A stretch of 27,881 nt of DNA, taken from positions 1-27,881 of the forward strand of contig CAZRNU010000027.1 in the NCBI GenBank assembly GCA_964601515.1. The letters are read 5' to 3'. Of this stretch, positions 16,901 to 24,365 are shown piece after piece. How positions within the stretch are numbered: the stretch's first letter is position 1; every line of letters starts with the position of its first letter. Position numbers and translations under genes: made by a program. The stretch is from PWND01 sp964601515. GTDB lineage: Bacteria > Bacteroidota > Bacteroidia > Bacteroidales > UBA7960. The notes under the pieces were generated by a model, which saw nothing but the letters and a program-made list of their open reading frames with translations, was not told the origin of the DNA and searched no databases.

Positions 16901-17446
16901 ACATTCAACAATTTCAGCCTTGACGGGGTTTCTATTGCAGCATATAACATTTATGCAAGTTCAGACTCTGAGGGTTCAATAATTCCTTCCGGCAATGTTG
17001 GCGTATATGAAGGCGATAATATAATTTTTAAAATGATTGCAGTGAGTGGAAGTTTTATTGCAAATGTTATTGTTGACGAGTATAATAATGTAAATGATGA
17101 TGTTGAATTTGAAAATGAAAGAGCAATTGGATACTATACATTTTATGAAGTAAATAGCAATCATTCAATTTTTGTGGAGTTTACACACACTGATAATGTT
17201 GAAACAATTAATAAAAATGAAATACTGATTTATCCAAATCCGGCAAAAGAATCTGTTTGGATAAAGTCGGATGTTGAAATGTATAAAGTTGAAGTTTGGA
17301 ATGTTACAGGAGGCCTGGCTTATTTAAAAGAAACTAATGGCAAACAAACTCATATTAATGTTTCAGAATTAAAATCAGGATTGTATATAGTGAGAATTTA
17401 TACTGCTTCAGGCGTTTACTCAAAGAAAATTGTGAAACTAAAATGA
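13928..17446 (+). CDS. Secreted CotH-kinase-family protein with lamin-tail domain and T9SS sorting domain
   Basis: A 1172-residue exported protein. A signal peptide ends near residue 24 (CAYSQ). Residues 25-165 form a lamin-tail-like domain (IAINEVMSSN, YEDWIELYNYG). Residues 175-285 resemble the chitobiase/hexosaminidase C-terminal domain (VYYTLNGSVPD). Residues about 295-700 are the CotH domain, with IRLHGNTTRS, INGEYWGIHNIRDRYDDNY, DWPGNN at 534-539 and DTDFGFG at 568-574. The last two are likely ATP/metal-binding sites as in CotH kinases. Two InlB-like B-repeat regions lie at 705-793 and 1006-1086 around a beta-sandwich-like segment. Residues 1097-1172 (IYPNPAKESVWIKS to the C-terminal IVKLK) are a type A T9SS sorting domain, so the protein crosses the outer membrane by T9SS and is probably attached to the surface. 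CotH of Bacillus phosphorylates spore-coat proteins; the substrate here is unknown. It converges with the next secreted protein, 26 bp apart. Confidence 0.93.
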   Translation: MRRIFFIFIVIGFYALINDCAYSQDIAINEVMSSNATTIADEDGDYEDWIELYNYGSTSVNLLGFGLSDNSGNPFKWMFPDITIESGNYLLIWASGKDRSDPNFPLHTNFSIGAAGEEVFITEPGGELVDELLPIEIPTDMSYGKYPNGSGDWRFFTNTTPGAENIGPGYSFLIPPPIVSHQEGIYSSAFNLTIVTPIVGASVYYTLNGSVPDESSSLYTTSINISSKAGVPNDISMIPTNNIAATGPPYYEGWQPPLGEVFKINTVRVRIFHPEAPPSKVFTYSYLVDPLGTDRYTLPFFSITTDKENFFDNEIGIYVPGNYMNYFQDGDLWERPVNITLFEKGGVKAFNEDVGIRLHGNTTRSRPRKSLRISSRSEYGNSWINYQLFPDKDVNMFKRFILRNSGNDWDWAVFRDAFLQYLAKDLNVETQYYRPAIVFINGEYWGIHNIRDRYDDNYLFAKYGIEEFDMTIMENNSQFKDGNPEGVSHYTGMLEFVGNNSMTNQSNYEVVKTMIDVNSFIDFQLTHIFAMNTDWPGNNTLYWRYFREGYDPEAIPAKDGRWRWMILDTDFGFGLPFFYVPGVDEGPAHNTLAFALAADGPSWPNPAWSTFLLRRLVSNTEFKNKFIIRYCDLLNTTFSSEHVISVIDSISSILEPEMQEHINRWRRPPSMEEWIGNVNVLRSFAQSRINYQFDYLKQQFALFDEAWVTLDVSNELYGYVKINTIDIQKNTMGVSNHPYPWTGKYFKGLTMNVEAIPFPGYQFSHWEGASTSGQSQISVNLSSDIELKAVFTRSDDHQLIYFWFFGNNIVNDTPLEKINSYYAIHDGAKVEFHSALDGYPFYSGHPNWRKASMERRNSPTSINYRPEGNDGVPYESVTMRAIQVKQPFSGDGGENTLIFSLPTKGFKDVIFRFAAKDEGAADKLIIDYSTASESPIWTSVGLISTEYNLLSDYQLFEVDFTDIENVRNNSNFKIRIRFDGEDMSADVGSRVTFNNFSLDGVSIAAYNIYASSDSEGSIIPSGNVGVYEGDNIIFKMIAVSGSFIANVIVDEYNNVNDDVEFENERAIGYYTFYEVNSNHSIFVEFTHTDNVETINKNEILIYPNPAKESVWIKSDVEMYKVEVWNVTGGLAYLKETNGKQTHINVSELKSGLYIVRIYTASGVYSKKIVKLK

Positions 17447-17472
17447 TTGCTGTACTAAGAAATATCCCAAAA

Positions 17473-18519
17473 TTATTTTACCAGATACTTGATGGTCGTG
17501 TTTTCTTTGGAATCTTTAAGATTAAGAAGAAGAATGCTTCCAGATTTATAATTAGGTATGGATAAGCGAATTATTTGAGTTGAATTAAGTGCATAAATGT
17601 CTGCAACGCCTAATGCTTTTCCGGATAAGTCATAAATAGAAAGAGTTGCATTTTCGGAAGAAGTTTTAATCTGCAGCTCAAAGTTCTGATAGGAATTGTT
17701 GGCACATATTATATGTAAATTATTGTTTAATGAAATGCTAATTGAAACAGCGTTAAAGTATTCATAATTTCCATCATAATCTGTTTGTTTTAACCTATAA
17801 TACCATACTCCTTCAGAGATATTGACATCGCAAAATGAGTAATATTTTAACTCATTTGAATTGCTGAAACCATTAATTTTTCCAACTACATCCCAGTGAA
17901 ATAAATCTTTGCTTTTTTCAATTGTGAAATAATCATTGTTTATCTCAGTTGCTGTTGCCCAATCAATAATTACAGAATTGTTGTATTGATAAACTTCAAA
18001 AGATATTAGTTCTATAGGTAGTGGATCATAAATTATTGACCCACCGAATAAACTGGTGTTAAAACCTGATACATCGCCTGAAACATATAAGTTCCCATTA
18101 CCGAGAAGGTAGTTTGTGTTTGCATTAAAACCAATAAGATTATTAACATGCATTTCGCCATTAACAATAAGGGTTGTATTGTTGTTAAGATCTACGTCTC
18201 CGCTTACATCTAATATTGCGCCAACTTCAACAATTATTTGGAGATTATTATTGCCGCCAATATTACCATCAACATCTAATTCTCCGAAAATTTCCAACAA
18301 TCCATTATTGTTAAAGGAAATACTTTGATTTGTTGATACATTATTATTTGGGTTTATTCTCACTGTAGAATTATTGCCAAGGGAGTAGGGTGGGGCAGTA
18401 TTTATCCAAGTGTTATTATTATTCCATGTGCCTGAGTTTTTAGTTTTATGTTGTGCAAACAGAATATTTGGAGTAGTACACAAAATAGCTGCTAAAAGTA
18501 CATAGATAAAGGCTTTCAT
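17473..18519 (-). CDS. Secreted Asn-rich protein with T9SS-associated beta domain
   Basis: A 348-residue protein with a signal peptide (MKAFIYVLLAAILC to LFAQ). Residues about 28-165 are rich in Asn and Gly with short repeated strands (GLLEIFGELDVDGNIGG, LDVSGDVDLNNNTTLIVNG), like a small parallel beta-helix. PLPIELISFEV near 167 and DWATATEINNDYFTIEKS start the domain that in Bacteroidota usually precedes a T9SS sorting domain. The C-terminus (LSIYDLSGKALGV, then YKSGSILLLNL to YLVK) looks like a divergent sorting domain. Its role is unknown, perhaps adhesion or a surface layer component. It has a consensus promoter of its own and converges on the CotH gene. Confidence 0.8.
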   Translation of the reverse strand: MKAFIYVLLAAILCTTPNILFAQHKTKNSGTWNNNNTWINTAPPYSLGNNSTVRINPNNNVSTNQSISFNNNGLLEIFGELDVDGNIGGNNNLQIIVEVGAILDVSGDVDLNNNTTLIVNGEMHVNNLIGFNANTNYLLGNGNLYVSGDVSGFNTSLFGGSIIYDPLPIELISFEVYQYNNSVIIDWATATEINNDYFTIEKSKDLFHWDVVGKINGFSNSNELKYYSFCDVNISEGVWYYRLKQTDYDGNYEYFNAVSISISLNNNLHIICANNSYQNFELQIKTSSENATLSIYDLSGKALGVADIYALNSTQIIRLSIPNYKSGSILLLNLKDSKENTTIKYLVK

Positions 18520-18578
18520 GTATTGTGATGTGATTGGTTGAATAAGTATATTTTCTGTGTTTTAAGAAAAACACGGAG

Positions 18579-18609
18579 CAAAATTAAGTGTTTTACTTAA
18601 ATATGCAAA
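18579..18609 (-). promoter_or_regulatory. Consensus promoter of the Asn-rich secreted protein
   Basis: On the minus strand TTTG (18606-18609), 19 nt and TAATTTTG (18579-18586) match both Bacteroidota consensus boxes. The leader before the ATG at 18519 would be about 50 nt. Confidence 0.8.
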
Positions 18610-18633
18610 TAATTTCAATTCTTTTTTAAATTA

Positions 18634-18663
18634 TTTCTAAGAATAGCATAATTACTATTTTTG
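18634..18663 (+). promoter_or_regulatory. Promoter of mutS2
   Basis: TTTC at 18634-18637, 18 nt and TATTTTTG at 18656-18663. The start codon at 18683 is only 19 nt beyond the box, so the leader is about 13 nt. The layout is the same as that of the tRNA-Met promoter. Confidence 0.75.
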
Positions 18664-18682
18664 CTTTTTAAAAACTTAGAAA

Positions 18683-21115
18683 GTGATTTATCCAAAAGAT
18701 TTCGAATTCAAAATTGGATTTTCTCAAATCAGGGCAATGCTCGATAGCTATTGCCTTGGTACATTAGGCAAAAAAAAGGTTGCTGATATTGGTTTCTTAA
18801 CTGATATTGATTTAATTGAGAAGCTTTTAACTCAAACCGATGAGTTTAGGCAAATTATATTATTAAATGAATTTTTTCCAGCATCAAATTATTTTGATCT
18901 AGAGAATGTATTGGAAAAAGTAAAGCTTCAGGGCACTTATTTTGAACTTGAAGAAGTCAAGGATTTGTGGTTGTCGCTAGATACTATTAAAAAGATTATT
19001 GTTTTTTTACTTAAAAGAAAAACAGAAGAAACTTATAAATACCCTGAATTAAGCAAGTTGGCCGAAAAGGAAGATGTGCCACAGGAAATTCTTGATTATT
19101 TTCCTTGTATAATTGACAACCATGGAAATATTAAGGACAATGCAAGTGCTGAGTTGGCCCAGATTCGTTCACGTAAGGCATCTTTGGCTCATAAAGCAGG
19201 TAAAAGGCTAAATCAACTTTTACAGCAAGCTAAATCTGATAAATGGCTGGATCAGGATGTTGAATTGTCAATTAGAAATGGGAGGCTTGTAATTCCTATT
19301 CCGGCAGCATATAAAAGAAGACTGAAAGGATATATACACGATCAATCTGCAACAGGCCAAACTTTATATCTTGAGCCGGAGGAAATTTTTGAGATTAATA
19401 ATGAAATTAAAGAACTTGATTTTGAAGAACAGCAAGAAATAATAAGGATTCTAAAGCTTTTTACTGATTTTTTCCGACCTTATTTGCCTGTTATAAAATC
19501 TGCTTATAATTTTTTAGGTATTATTGACTGCTTGAGAGCGAAGGCAAAATTGGCAATCGATCTTAATGCTCAAAAGCCTGTTGTTGTTGGAAAAACAATA
19601 CTCAACTGGATAAATGCCATTCATCCCTTATTGTTCTTGTCATTTAAAAATCAGAAGAAAAAGGTAGAGCCATTAAATCTGGAGCTCAACCATGAACAAA
19701 GAATCTTAATTATCTCAGGTCCAAATGCCGGAGGAAAGTCTGTTGCACTAAAGACTTGCGGATTGCTTCAGTATATGGTTCAATGTGGAATGCTTGTTCC
19801 AATGGAGAATTATTCTGAAATCGGAATATTCGAAAAAATATTTATTGATATTGGCGATGAGCAATCAATTGAAAACGACCTTAGCACATATAGCAGTCAT
19901 CTGCTTAATATGAAAAATTTTTGCGAGAATATAGATTCAAAAAGTTTGTTTTTGATTGACGAATTTGGAGCAGGCACCGAGCCAAAAATAGGAGGGGCAA
20001 TTGCTGAATCAATCCTTTATGAATTAAATGAAAAAAAGGCTTTTGGTGTTATAACTACTCATTATGCCAACCTAAAACTAATGGCATCAAGGTATGATGG
20101 CCTTGTAAACGGTTCAATGTTATTCGACACCAAAAACATCCGACCTCTTTACCGATTGAAAATGGGAAACCCGGGAAGCAGCTTTGCATTTGAAATTGCA
20201 AAAACAATAGGTCTTCCCGAGCTTATACTTAAAAGAGCAGAACTATTTGCAGGCTCAGGCGAGGTTGATTTCGACAGGCAGCTTCAGGATATGGATTTGA
20301 AAAAACTGGAACTTGAAGACAAGGAAAAACAACTTAAAACTGCCGACGACTTTCTATCTGATATGATAGATAAATACGAAAAGCTTAATAGCGATTTGGA
20401 AAGGCGAAAGTCTGAAATAATAATTGAAGCAAGACAGGAAGCTAAGAAGATTGTTGCCGAAAGCAATAAGATTATTGAAAGAACCATTAAAGAAATAAAA
20501 GAGCACAAAGCAAATAAAGAAACTACCAGTCAACTAAGGCAAGAAATAAAAGATTTTTCAGAAAAGCTTACAACAGACGACGACATTTCTGCAGAAAAGA
20601 AACTAGGAAAGAACAAAAAGTGGAAAGACAAGAGTAATGCGGAATCATTTGAAATTGAATTTGCTCCTATAATTGTGAATGACACAGTTAGAATGAAAGG
20701 GCTTACAACTCAGGGCACCGTGCTAAGCATTGACGGCAAAGAGGCCGTTGTTTCGTTTGGAAATATGAAAATGAAAGTTTTGCTCGAAAAACTAGAAAAG
20801 CTTAAAGCAAATAAGAATATACAAGCAAAGGTAAAAACCACATTCGACATTAATGAGAAGGCAGTAGAGTTTAATCCGCAAATTGATATTAGAGGCAAAA
20901 GAGCCGAAGACGCGCTTAGAAAAGTACGACATTTTATTGATAATGCAATATTGCTAAGTGCAAGAAATCTTAAGATTATTCACGGCAAGGGCGATGGCAT
21001 TTTACGTGAAGCAATTAGAGATATGCTTAGCACCATACCAGAAGTAGGGAAATACAGAGACGACCACCCCGACCGTGGAGGCGCCGGAACCACAATTGTG
21101 GATTTGAATATTTGA
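18683..21115 (+). CDS. mutS2: MutS2 ATPase with C-terminal Smr nuclease domain
   Basis: An 810-residue protein, close to the usual MutS2 length. The start is GTG at 18683: a stop codon lies two codons upstream, and the resulting N-terminus IYPKDFEFKIGF is the conserved MutS2 beginning. The N-terminal two fifths are the helical lever/clamp region. Walker A is GPNAGGKS at 346-353, Walker B is LFLIDE with Asp426 and Glu427, followed by FGAGTEP and TTHYANLK. Residues about 530-650 are a charged coiled coil, followed by a KOW-like segment. The Smr domain covers 730-810 with IDIRG and HGKGDG (His767). MutS2 does not take part in mismatch repair. Family members suppress recombination and, in Bacillus, split collided ribosomes. 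It has its own promoter, and the composite repeat follows its stop by 13 nt. Confidence 0.97.
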   Translation: MIYPKDFEFKIGFSQIRAMLDSYCLGTLGKKKVADIGFLTDIDLIEKLLTQTDEFRQIILLNEFFPASNYFDLENVLEKVKLQGTYFELEEVKDLWLSLDTIKKIIVFLLKRKTEETYKYPELSKLAEKEDVPQEILDYFPCIIDNHGNIKDNASAELAQIRSRKASLAHKAGKRLNQLLQQAKSDKWLDQDVELSIRNGRLVIPIPAAYKRRLKGYIHDQSATGQTLYLEPEEIFEINNEIKELDFEEQQEIIRILKLFTDFFRPYLPVIKSAYNFLGIIDCLRAKAKLAIDLNAQKPVVVGKTILNWINAIHPLLFLSFKNQKKKVEPLNLELNHEQRILIISGPNAGGKSVALKTCGLLQYMVQCGMLVPMENYSEIGIFEKIFIDIGDEQSIENDLSTYSSHLLNMKNFCENIDSKSLFLIDEFGAGTEPKIGGAIAESILYELNEKKAFGVITTHYANLKLMASRYDGLVNGSMLFDTKNIRPLYRLKMGNPGSSFAFEIAKTIGLPELILKRAELFAGSGEVDFDRQLQDMDLKKLELEDKEKQLKTADDFLSDMIDKYEKLNSDLERRKSEIIIEARQEAKKIVAESNKIIERTIKEIKEHKANKETTSQLRQEIKDFSEKLTTDDDISAEKKLGKNKKWKDKSNAESFEIEFAPIIVNDTVRMKGLTTQGTVLSIDGKEAVVSFGNMKMKVLLEKLEKLKANKNIQAKVKTTFDINEKAVEFNPQIDIRGKRAEDALRKVRHFIDNAILLSARNLKIIHGKGDGILREAIRDMLSTIPEVGKYRDDHPDRGGAGTTIVDLNI

Positions 21116-21128
21116 TGATTTTTAAATG

Positions 21129-21185
21129 CTTTCAATCCTTTCAATCTATACAATCCATACAATCCCGATACCCGACACCCGACAC
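21129..21185 (+). repeat. Composite intergenic repeat: four 9-nt units then three 7-nt units
   Basis: CTTTCAATC occurs twice (21129-21146), then TATACAATC and CATACAATC (21147-21164), all ending in CAATC. These are followed without a gap by CCGATAC, CCGACAC, CCGACAC (21165-21185). A related element with the same two unit types lies at 27761-27875. Both start within 15 nt of a stop codon. Confidence 0.85.
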
Positions 21186-21239
21186 CACCTTCGTCCTTCA
21201 TCTTCAATCTTAAATCCGGAAATTTTCGAATTATTTTCG

Positions 21240-21270
21240 TAACAATTTTGAAACAACACTGTTATCATTA
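21240..21270 (+). promoter_or_regulatory. Possible 11-bp-phased operator of the response-regulator gene
   Basis: TAACA (21240), AAACA (21251) and TTATC (21262) are spaced 11 bp apart, the phasing used by OmpR/PhoB-type dimers. The segment 21257-21270 (CACTGTTATCATTA) is found again, with one change, before the TonB receptor at 24973-24986. This suggests autoregulation; it is inferred from pattern only. Confidence 0.4.
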
Positions 21271-21275
21271 TTAAA

Positions 21276-21283
21276 TATTTTTG
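21276..21283 (+). promoter_or_regulatory. -7 box of the two-component operon
   Basis: TATTTTTG matches the consensus exactly and lies 65 nt before the ATG at 21349. A -33 TTG at standard spacing is absent, which would fit an activator-dependent promoter with the phased repeats directly upstream. Confidence 0.6.
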
Positions 21284-21348
21284 CGTGTTTTTATTTACAA
21301 TAAATTAAAAGTAACTTAGAAAAAATTACCGCAATTAAATCGCACAAA

Positions 21349-22044
21349 ATGAAAGCATATAGGATATTGGTGGTTGACGACGAAGAAGATCTTTGCGAAA
21401 TTCTCAAGTTTAATCTTGAAGGTGAGGGTTTTGTTGTTGATGTTGCACATTCTGCTGAAGGAGCATTGGCAGGGGATATTGGCTCGTATAATTTGCTTTT
21501 GCTGGATATTATGATGGGGAAAATGTCGGGATTAAAACTGGCAGAGAAAATTCGCAAAGAGCTTAAACTTTCGGTTCCAATTATTTTTATTACTGCCAAA
21601 GACACCGAAAACGACACCTTAACAGGCTTTAGCCTCGGAGCCGACGATTATATTTCCAAGCCCTTTTCCATAAGGGAGGTAATTGCCAGGATAAAAGCAG
21701 TTTTGAAAAGGTCGGCTTCTATTGAAGAAAAAGCCGTGGATAAGCTGCTGGTTAATAATATGGAGATTGACTTGAAGAGCAAAAAGGTTTTCGTAAACAA
21801 AAAACCTGTTTCTCTCACCAAAAAAGAGTTCGAGATTCTTTTACTTTTAGTTCAAAATCCGGGAAGGGTTTTTTCAAGAGACGAAATGCTAAGTCTTATT
21901 TGGAAAAATGATGTGATTGTTGTAAACAGAACTATTGATGTTAATATTGCCAGAATTCGCAAAAAGCTTGGCAGCGAATGCGAAAAAGCATTCGTGAGCA
22001 GATCTGGATATGGCTATTGCTTTGAGCCTGATAATATTAATTAA
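21349..22044 (+). CDS. OmpR/PhoB-family response regulator
   Basis: A 231-residue two-domain regulator. The receiver domain has the acidic pair in VVDDEED (10-11), phosphoacceptor Asp53 in LLLLDIMMGKMSG, Thr82 in FITAKD and Lys104 in DDYISKPF. The winged-helix DNA-binding domain covers about 128-228, with LTKKEFEILLLLVQNPGRVFSR, the transactivation loop LIWKNDV and the recognition helix region RTIDVNIARIRKKLG. All catalytic residues are present. It is followed by the sensor kinase 20 bp downstream, so the two form an operon. With the PhoR-like partner, a phosphate or other envelope signal is possible but not shown. RprY is another OmpR-type regulator of this phylum, but the sequence does not look close to it. 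Confidence 0.95.
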   Translation: MKAYRILVVDDEEDLCEILKFNLEGEGFVVDVAHSAEGALAGDIGSYNLLLLDIMMGKMSGLKLAEKIRKELKLSVPIIFITAKDTENDTLTGFSLGADDYISKPFSIREVIARIKAVLKRSASIEEKAVDKLLVNNMEIDLKSKKVFVNKKPVSLTKKEFEILLLLVQNPGRVFSRDEMLSLIWKNDVIVVNRTIDVNIARIRKKLGSECEKAFVSRSGYGYCFEPDNIN

Positions 22045-22064
22045 TTATTTTTTATTTTTTTACC

Positions 22065-23834
22065 ATGATAAGAAAAATCCCCTACAAGGTAAAGCTATTC
22101 TTATATTTCTTCGTTGTTTTTATCTCTTTTACAATTGTTGTTACAGCTTTTCAATATAACAGGGAAAAGCAGTTTAAAATACGTGAGCTTGAAAACTTGC
22201 TAAACAATTACACCGATTTTGCTAATAGTTATTTTCAGCATAAGGCAATTTTTGAAGACAATAATGAACATTGGCTGGATTCGTTGATAAAAATTTTGCC
22301 CAGAAAAGATATAAGACTTACGGTTATAAATTTTGATGGTGTTGTAATGTACGACAGCTATTATCAGGATTTTAAAAATATGGAAAACCATAAAAAGAGA
22401 CCTGAAATACAAACCGCTTTTTCAAGCGGAAGCGGCTCAAATATAAGACTTTCAGAATCAACAAATTATGATTATTATTACTATGCAAAAAAGTATGACG
22501 ACTATTTTATTAGGGCAGCTATAGAATATAATATCACGGTAAAGGAATTCCTTCGTGCAGAAAATCTTTTCTTTTTTGTAATATTTCTCCTTTTTATTCT
22601 TATAAGTGCAATTCTTCTTTATGTATCAGGTAAGATCGGAAAGTCTATTATGGCATTAAAAGATTTCGCAATTAGAGCTGCAAATAATGAAAAAATCGAA
22701 AAGCACATTGAATTTCCTGAAAATGAACTTGGTATAATTGGGGAACAAATAATTAATATCTACAATAATCTAAACATTACAAACCAGGAATTAAAGAACG
22801 AGAAAGATAAACTGATTCATCACCTTCAGATATCTCAGGAAGGTGTTGCATTTTTCTCAAATAATAATGAAAAGATACTGGCCAATAATCATTTTATTCA
22901 GTATTTGAATCTAATTGCAGATTACCCTGTAAACAATCCTTCCAAATTCACTGATATTCAGGAATTCTCTGCTATAGCAGAATTAATAAAAAACACTCAA
23001 TCACAAAACATAACAATAGACCAAAAGAACCCACCGGTTGAAAGATTGATTATTGAGAAAAACAAAAGATACTTTGATGTTCAATGTGTTATATTTGTTG
23101 ATAAAAGCTATGAGATTTCAATAATAGATGTTACAAAGGCTGAAAAAAACAAATTAATGAAGCAGCAAATGACATCTAATATTGCTCACGAGTTGCGCAC
23201 ACCGGTTAGTTCTATTAAGGGATATCTTGAAACTGTTCTGGAAAGTAAGGATTTAACTGAAGATAAAAAGACATACTTTATTGAGAAAGCAAATAACCAA
23301 ACAGAGAGGCTTTCTGAATTGATTAGAGATATTTCTTTACTAACTAAAATAGAGGAAGCATCCGGTTTATATGAAATCGAAACAGTTGAAATTCTTCCGG
23401 TAGTAAATGATGTAATTGAAAACCTTCACTCTAAAATTGAAGAATCAGGAGTTGATATTGCGTATAAAATTAATCCTGAAACTAAAATTCAAGGAAATAA
23501 AGTCTTATTGTATTCAATTTTTCAAAATCTTTTGGAGAACTCAATAAATTATGGCGGTCATAATATTTCTATTTGCATAGATGAATACCATCAAGATGAA
23601 AAAAATGTTTACTTCTCTTTTTCAGACAATGGAACAGGCATTAGTGAAGAACATCAGGCAAGGGTTTTTGAACGCTTCTACAGAATTGATGCGGGCAGAG
23701 CTAGAAAAACAGGTGGTACCGGATTAGGTTTGGCAATTGTAAAAAATGCAGTGCAGTTTCACAAGGGAGATATTTCTGTTAAGACGAAAAAAGGTGGAGG
23801 TGCAGAGTTTTTATTTAACCTCAATAAAGGCTAG
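22065..23834 (+). CDS. PhoR-like sensor histidine kinase
   Basis: A 589-residue membrane kinase partnered with the regulator just upstream. The first membrane helix is at about 9-28 and the second at 168-188, enclosing a sensor of about 140 residues. That sensor has the PhoR-type pattern VINFDGVVMYDS ... MENHKKRPEI ... IRLSEST ... YYYAKKY. A HAMP-like helix (190-240) and a PAS-like region (about 250-358) follow. His375 in NIAHELRTPVSS is the phosphorylation site. The ATPase domain has NLLENSINYGG, the G1 box DNGTGI, and GGTGLGLAIVKNAV. All required residues are present. The gene ends 3 bp from the convergent MORN gene. The signal is not known; similarity to Gram-positive PhoR sensors is a hint only. 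Confidence 0.94.
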   Translation: MIRKIPYKVKLFLYFFVVFISFTIVVTAFQYNREKQFKIRELENLLNNYTDFANSYFQHKAIFEDNNEHWLDSLIKILPRKDIRLTVINFDGVVMYDSYYQDFKNMENHKKRPEIQTAFSSGSGSNIRLSESTNYDYYYYAKKYDDYFIRAAIEYNITVKEFLRAENLFFFVIFLLFILISAILLYVSGKIGKSIMALKDFAIRAANNEKIEKHIEFPENELGIIGEQIINIYNNLNITNQELKNEKDKLIHHLQISQEGVAFFSNNNEKILANNHFIQYLNLIADYPVNNPSKFTDIQEFSAIAELIKNTQSQNITIDQKNPPVERLIIEKNKRYFDVQCVIFVDKSYEISIIDVTKAEKNKLMKQQMTSNIAHELRTPVSSIKGYLETVLESKDLTEDKKTYFIEKANNQTERLSELIRDISLLTKIEEASGLYEIETVEILPVVNDVIENLHSKIEESGVDIAYKINPETKIQGNKVLLYSIFQNLLENSINYGGHNISICIDEYHQDEKNVYFSFSDNGTGISEEHQARVFERFYRIDAGRARKTGGTGLGLAIVKNAVQFHKGDISVKTKKGGGAEFLFNLNKG

Positions 23835-23837
23835 AAT

Positions 23838-24290
23838 CTAGTATTTCTTTTTGCTGATGGAGACCCCGTTTTCGTCCCACATTTCCCATACTCCCGACTT
23901 TTCTCCGTTTTTGTAGTTCAATGAATAACGCAATTGGCCTGCATCATCCCAAATTTTCCAAGTGCCGTGTTTTTTATCTTTTTTGTATTTTGCTAAAGAA
24001 ACTAAAACTCCACTTTCGTTATATTTCAGCCATGTTCCATGTTTGGCTCCGTTGCGAAATGTACGAATTTCCTTAATACTGCCATCCGAAAAATAATACT
24101 CTGATTTGCCGTGAAACTTACCATTATTGATGTTTAGCTTTGCAGCAACTTGTCCGGCATCATTTGTCTGAGTGAAAGTGCCGGTAAATAAATCGCCATT
24201 TATGTAAAAAAGGCCGTCTTTTTGTTGAATGTCTTGTGATGAAGCAATTATGAAAAGAAGTATAAACCCCAGAAATAAAGTATATCTCAT
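23838..24290 (-). CDS. Secreted MORN-repeat (YwqK-like) protein
   Basis: A 150-residue protein with an N-terminal signal peptide (MRYTLFLGFILLFIIASSQ). The rest consists of about five MORN_2-type units of roughly 23 residues with the pattern HGTWxxYxxxGxLxxxxxYxxGxK, for example NGAKHGTWLKYNESG (80-94), KHGTWKIWDDAG (108-119) and KSGVWEMWDENG (131-142). Databases often label such proteins YwqK antitoxin; no toxin gene is next to it, and the export signal argues against a cytoplasmic antitoxin role. It is probably a periplasmic or surface protein of unknown function. Its stop is 3 bp from the end of the kinase gene, on the opposite strand. Confidence 0.82.
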   Translation of the reverse strand: MRYTLFLGFILLFIIASSQDIQQKDGLFYINGDLFTGTFTQTNDAGQVAAKLNINNGKFHGKSEYYFSDGSIKEIRTFRNGAKHGTWLKYNESGVLVSLAKYKKDKKHGTWKIWDDAGQLRYSLNYKNGEKSGVWEMWDENGVSISKKKY

Positions 24291-24351
24291 TTATTTTGTA
24301 TATTAAACCTTTAACCAATGAGTTTCGTTAAAAACTCACTCTGAATTACAA

Positions 24352-24359
24352 CAAAAATA
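24352..24359 (-). promoter_or_regulatory. -7 box of the MORN-repeat gene
   Basis: TATTTTTG on the minus strand, 62 nt before the ATG at 24290 and just 6 bp beyond the stop of the gene upstream. It indicates that the MORN gene can be transcribed on its own. No good -33 TTG is seen, because that position falls in the coding end of the neighbour. Confidence 0.55.
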
Positions 24360-24365
24360 CAAATT

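Noticed and set aside
21129..21185. CRISPR-like array
   Set aside because: Units are 7-9 nt and contiguous, with no unique spacers and no cas genes nearby.
20980..21207. Minus-strand open frame of 75 codons over the end of mutS2 and the repeat
   Set aside because: It is a shadow of mutS2 and of the short-period repeat, with no promoter or recognisable domain.
23838..24290. Antitoxin of a toxin-antitoxin pair
   Set aside because: The YwqK label is only by MORN repeat similarity; the protein has a signal peptide and no adjacent toxin gene.
24319..24338. TGAGTTT/AAACTCA hairpin as terminator of the CarboxypepD gene
   Set aside because: Only 7 A+T-rich pairs, and no T-run follows on the minus strand.
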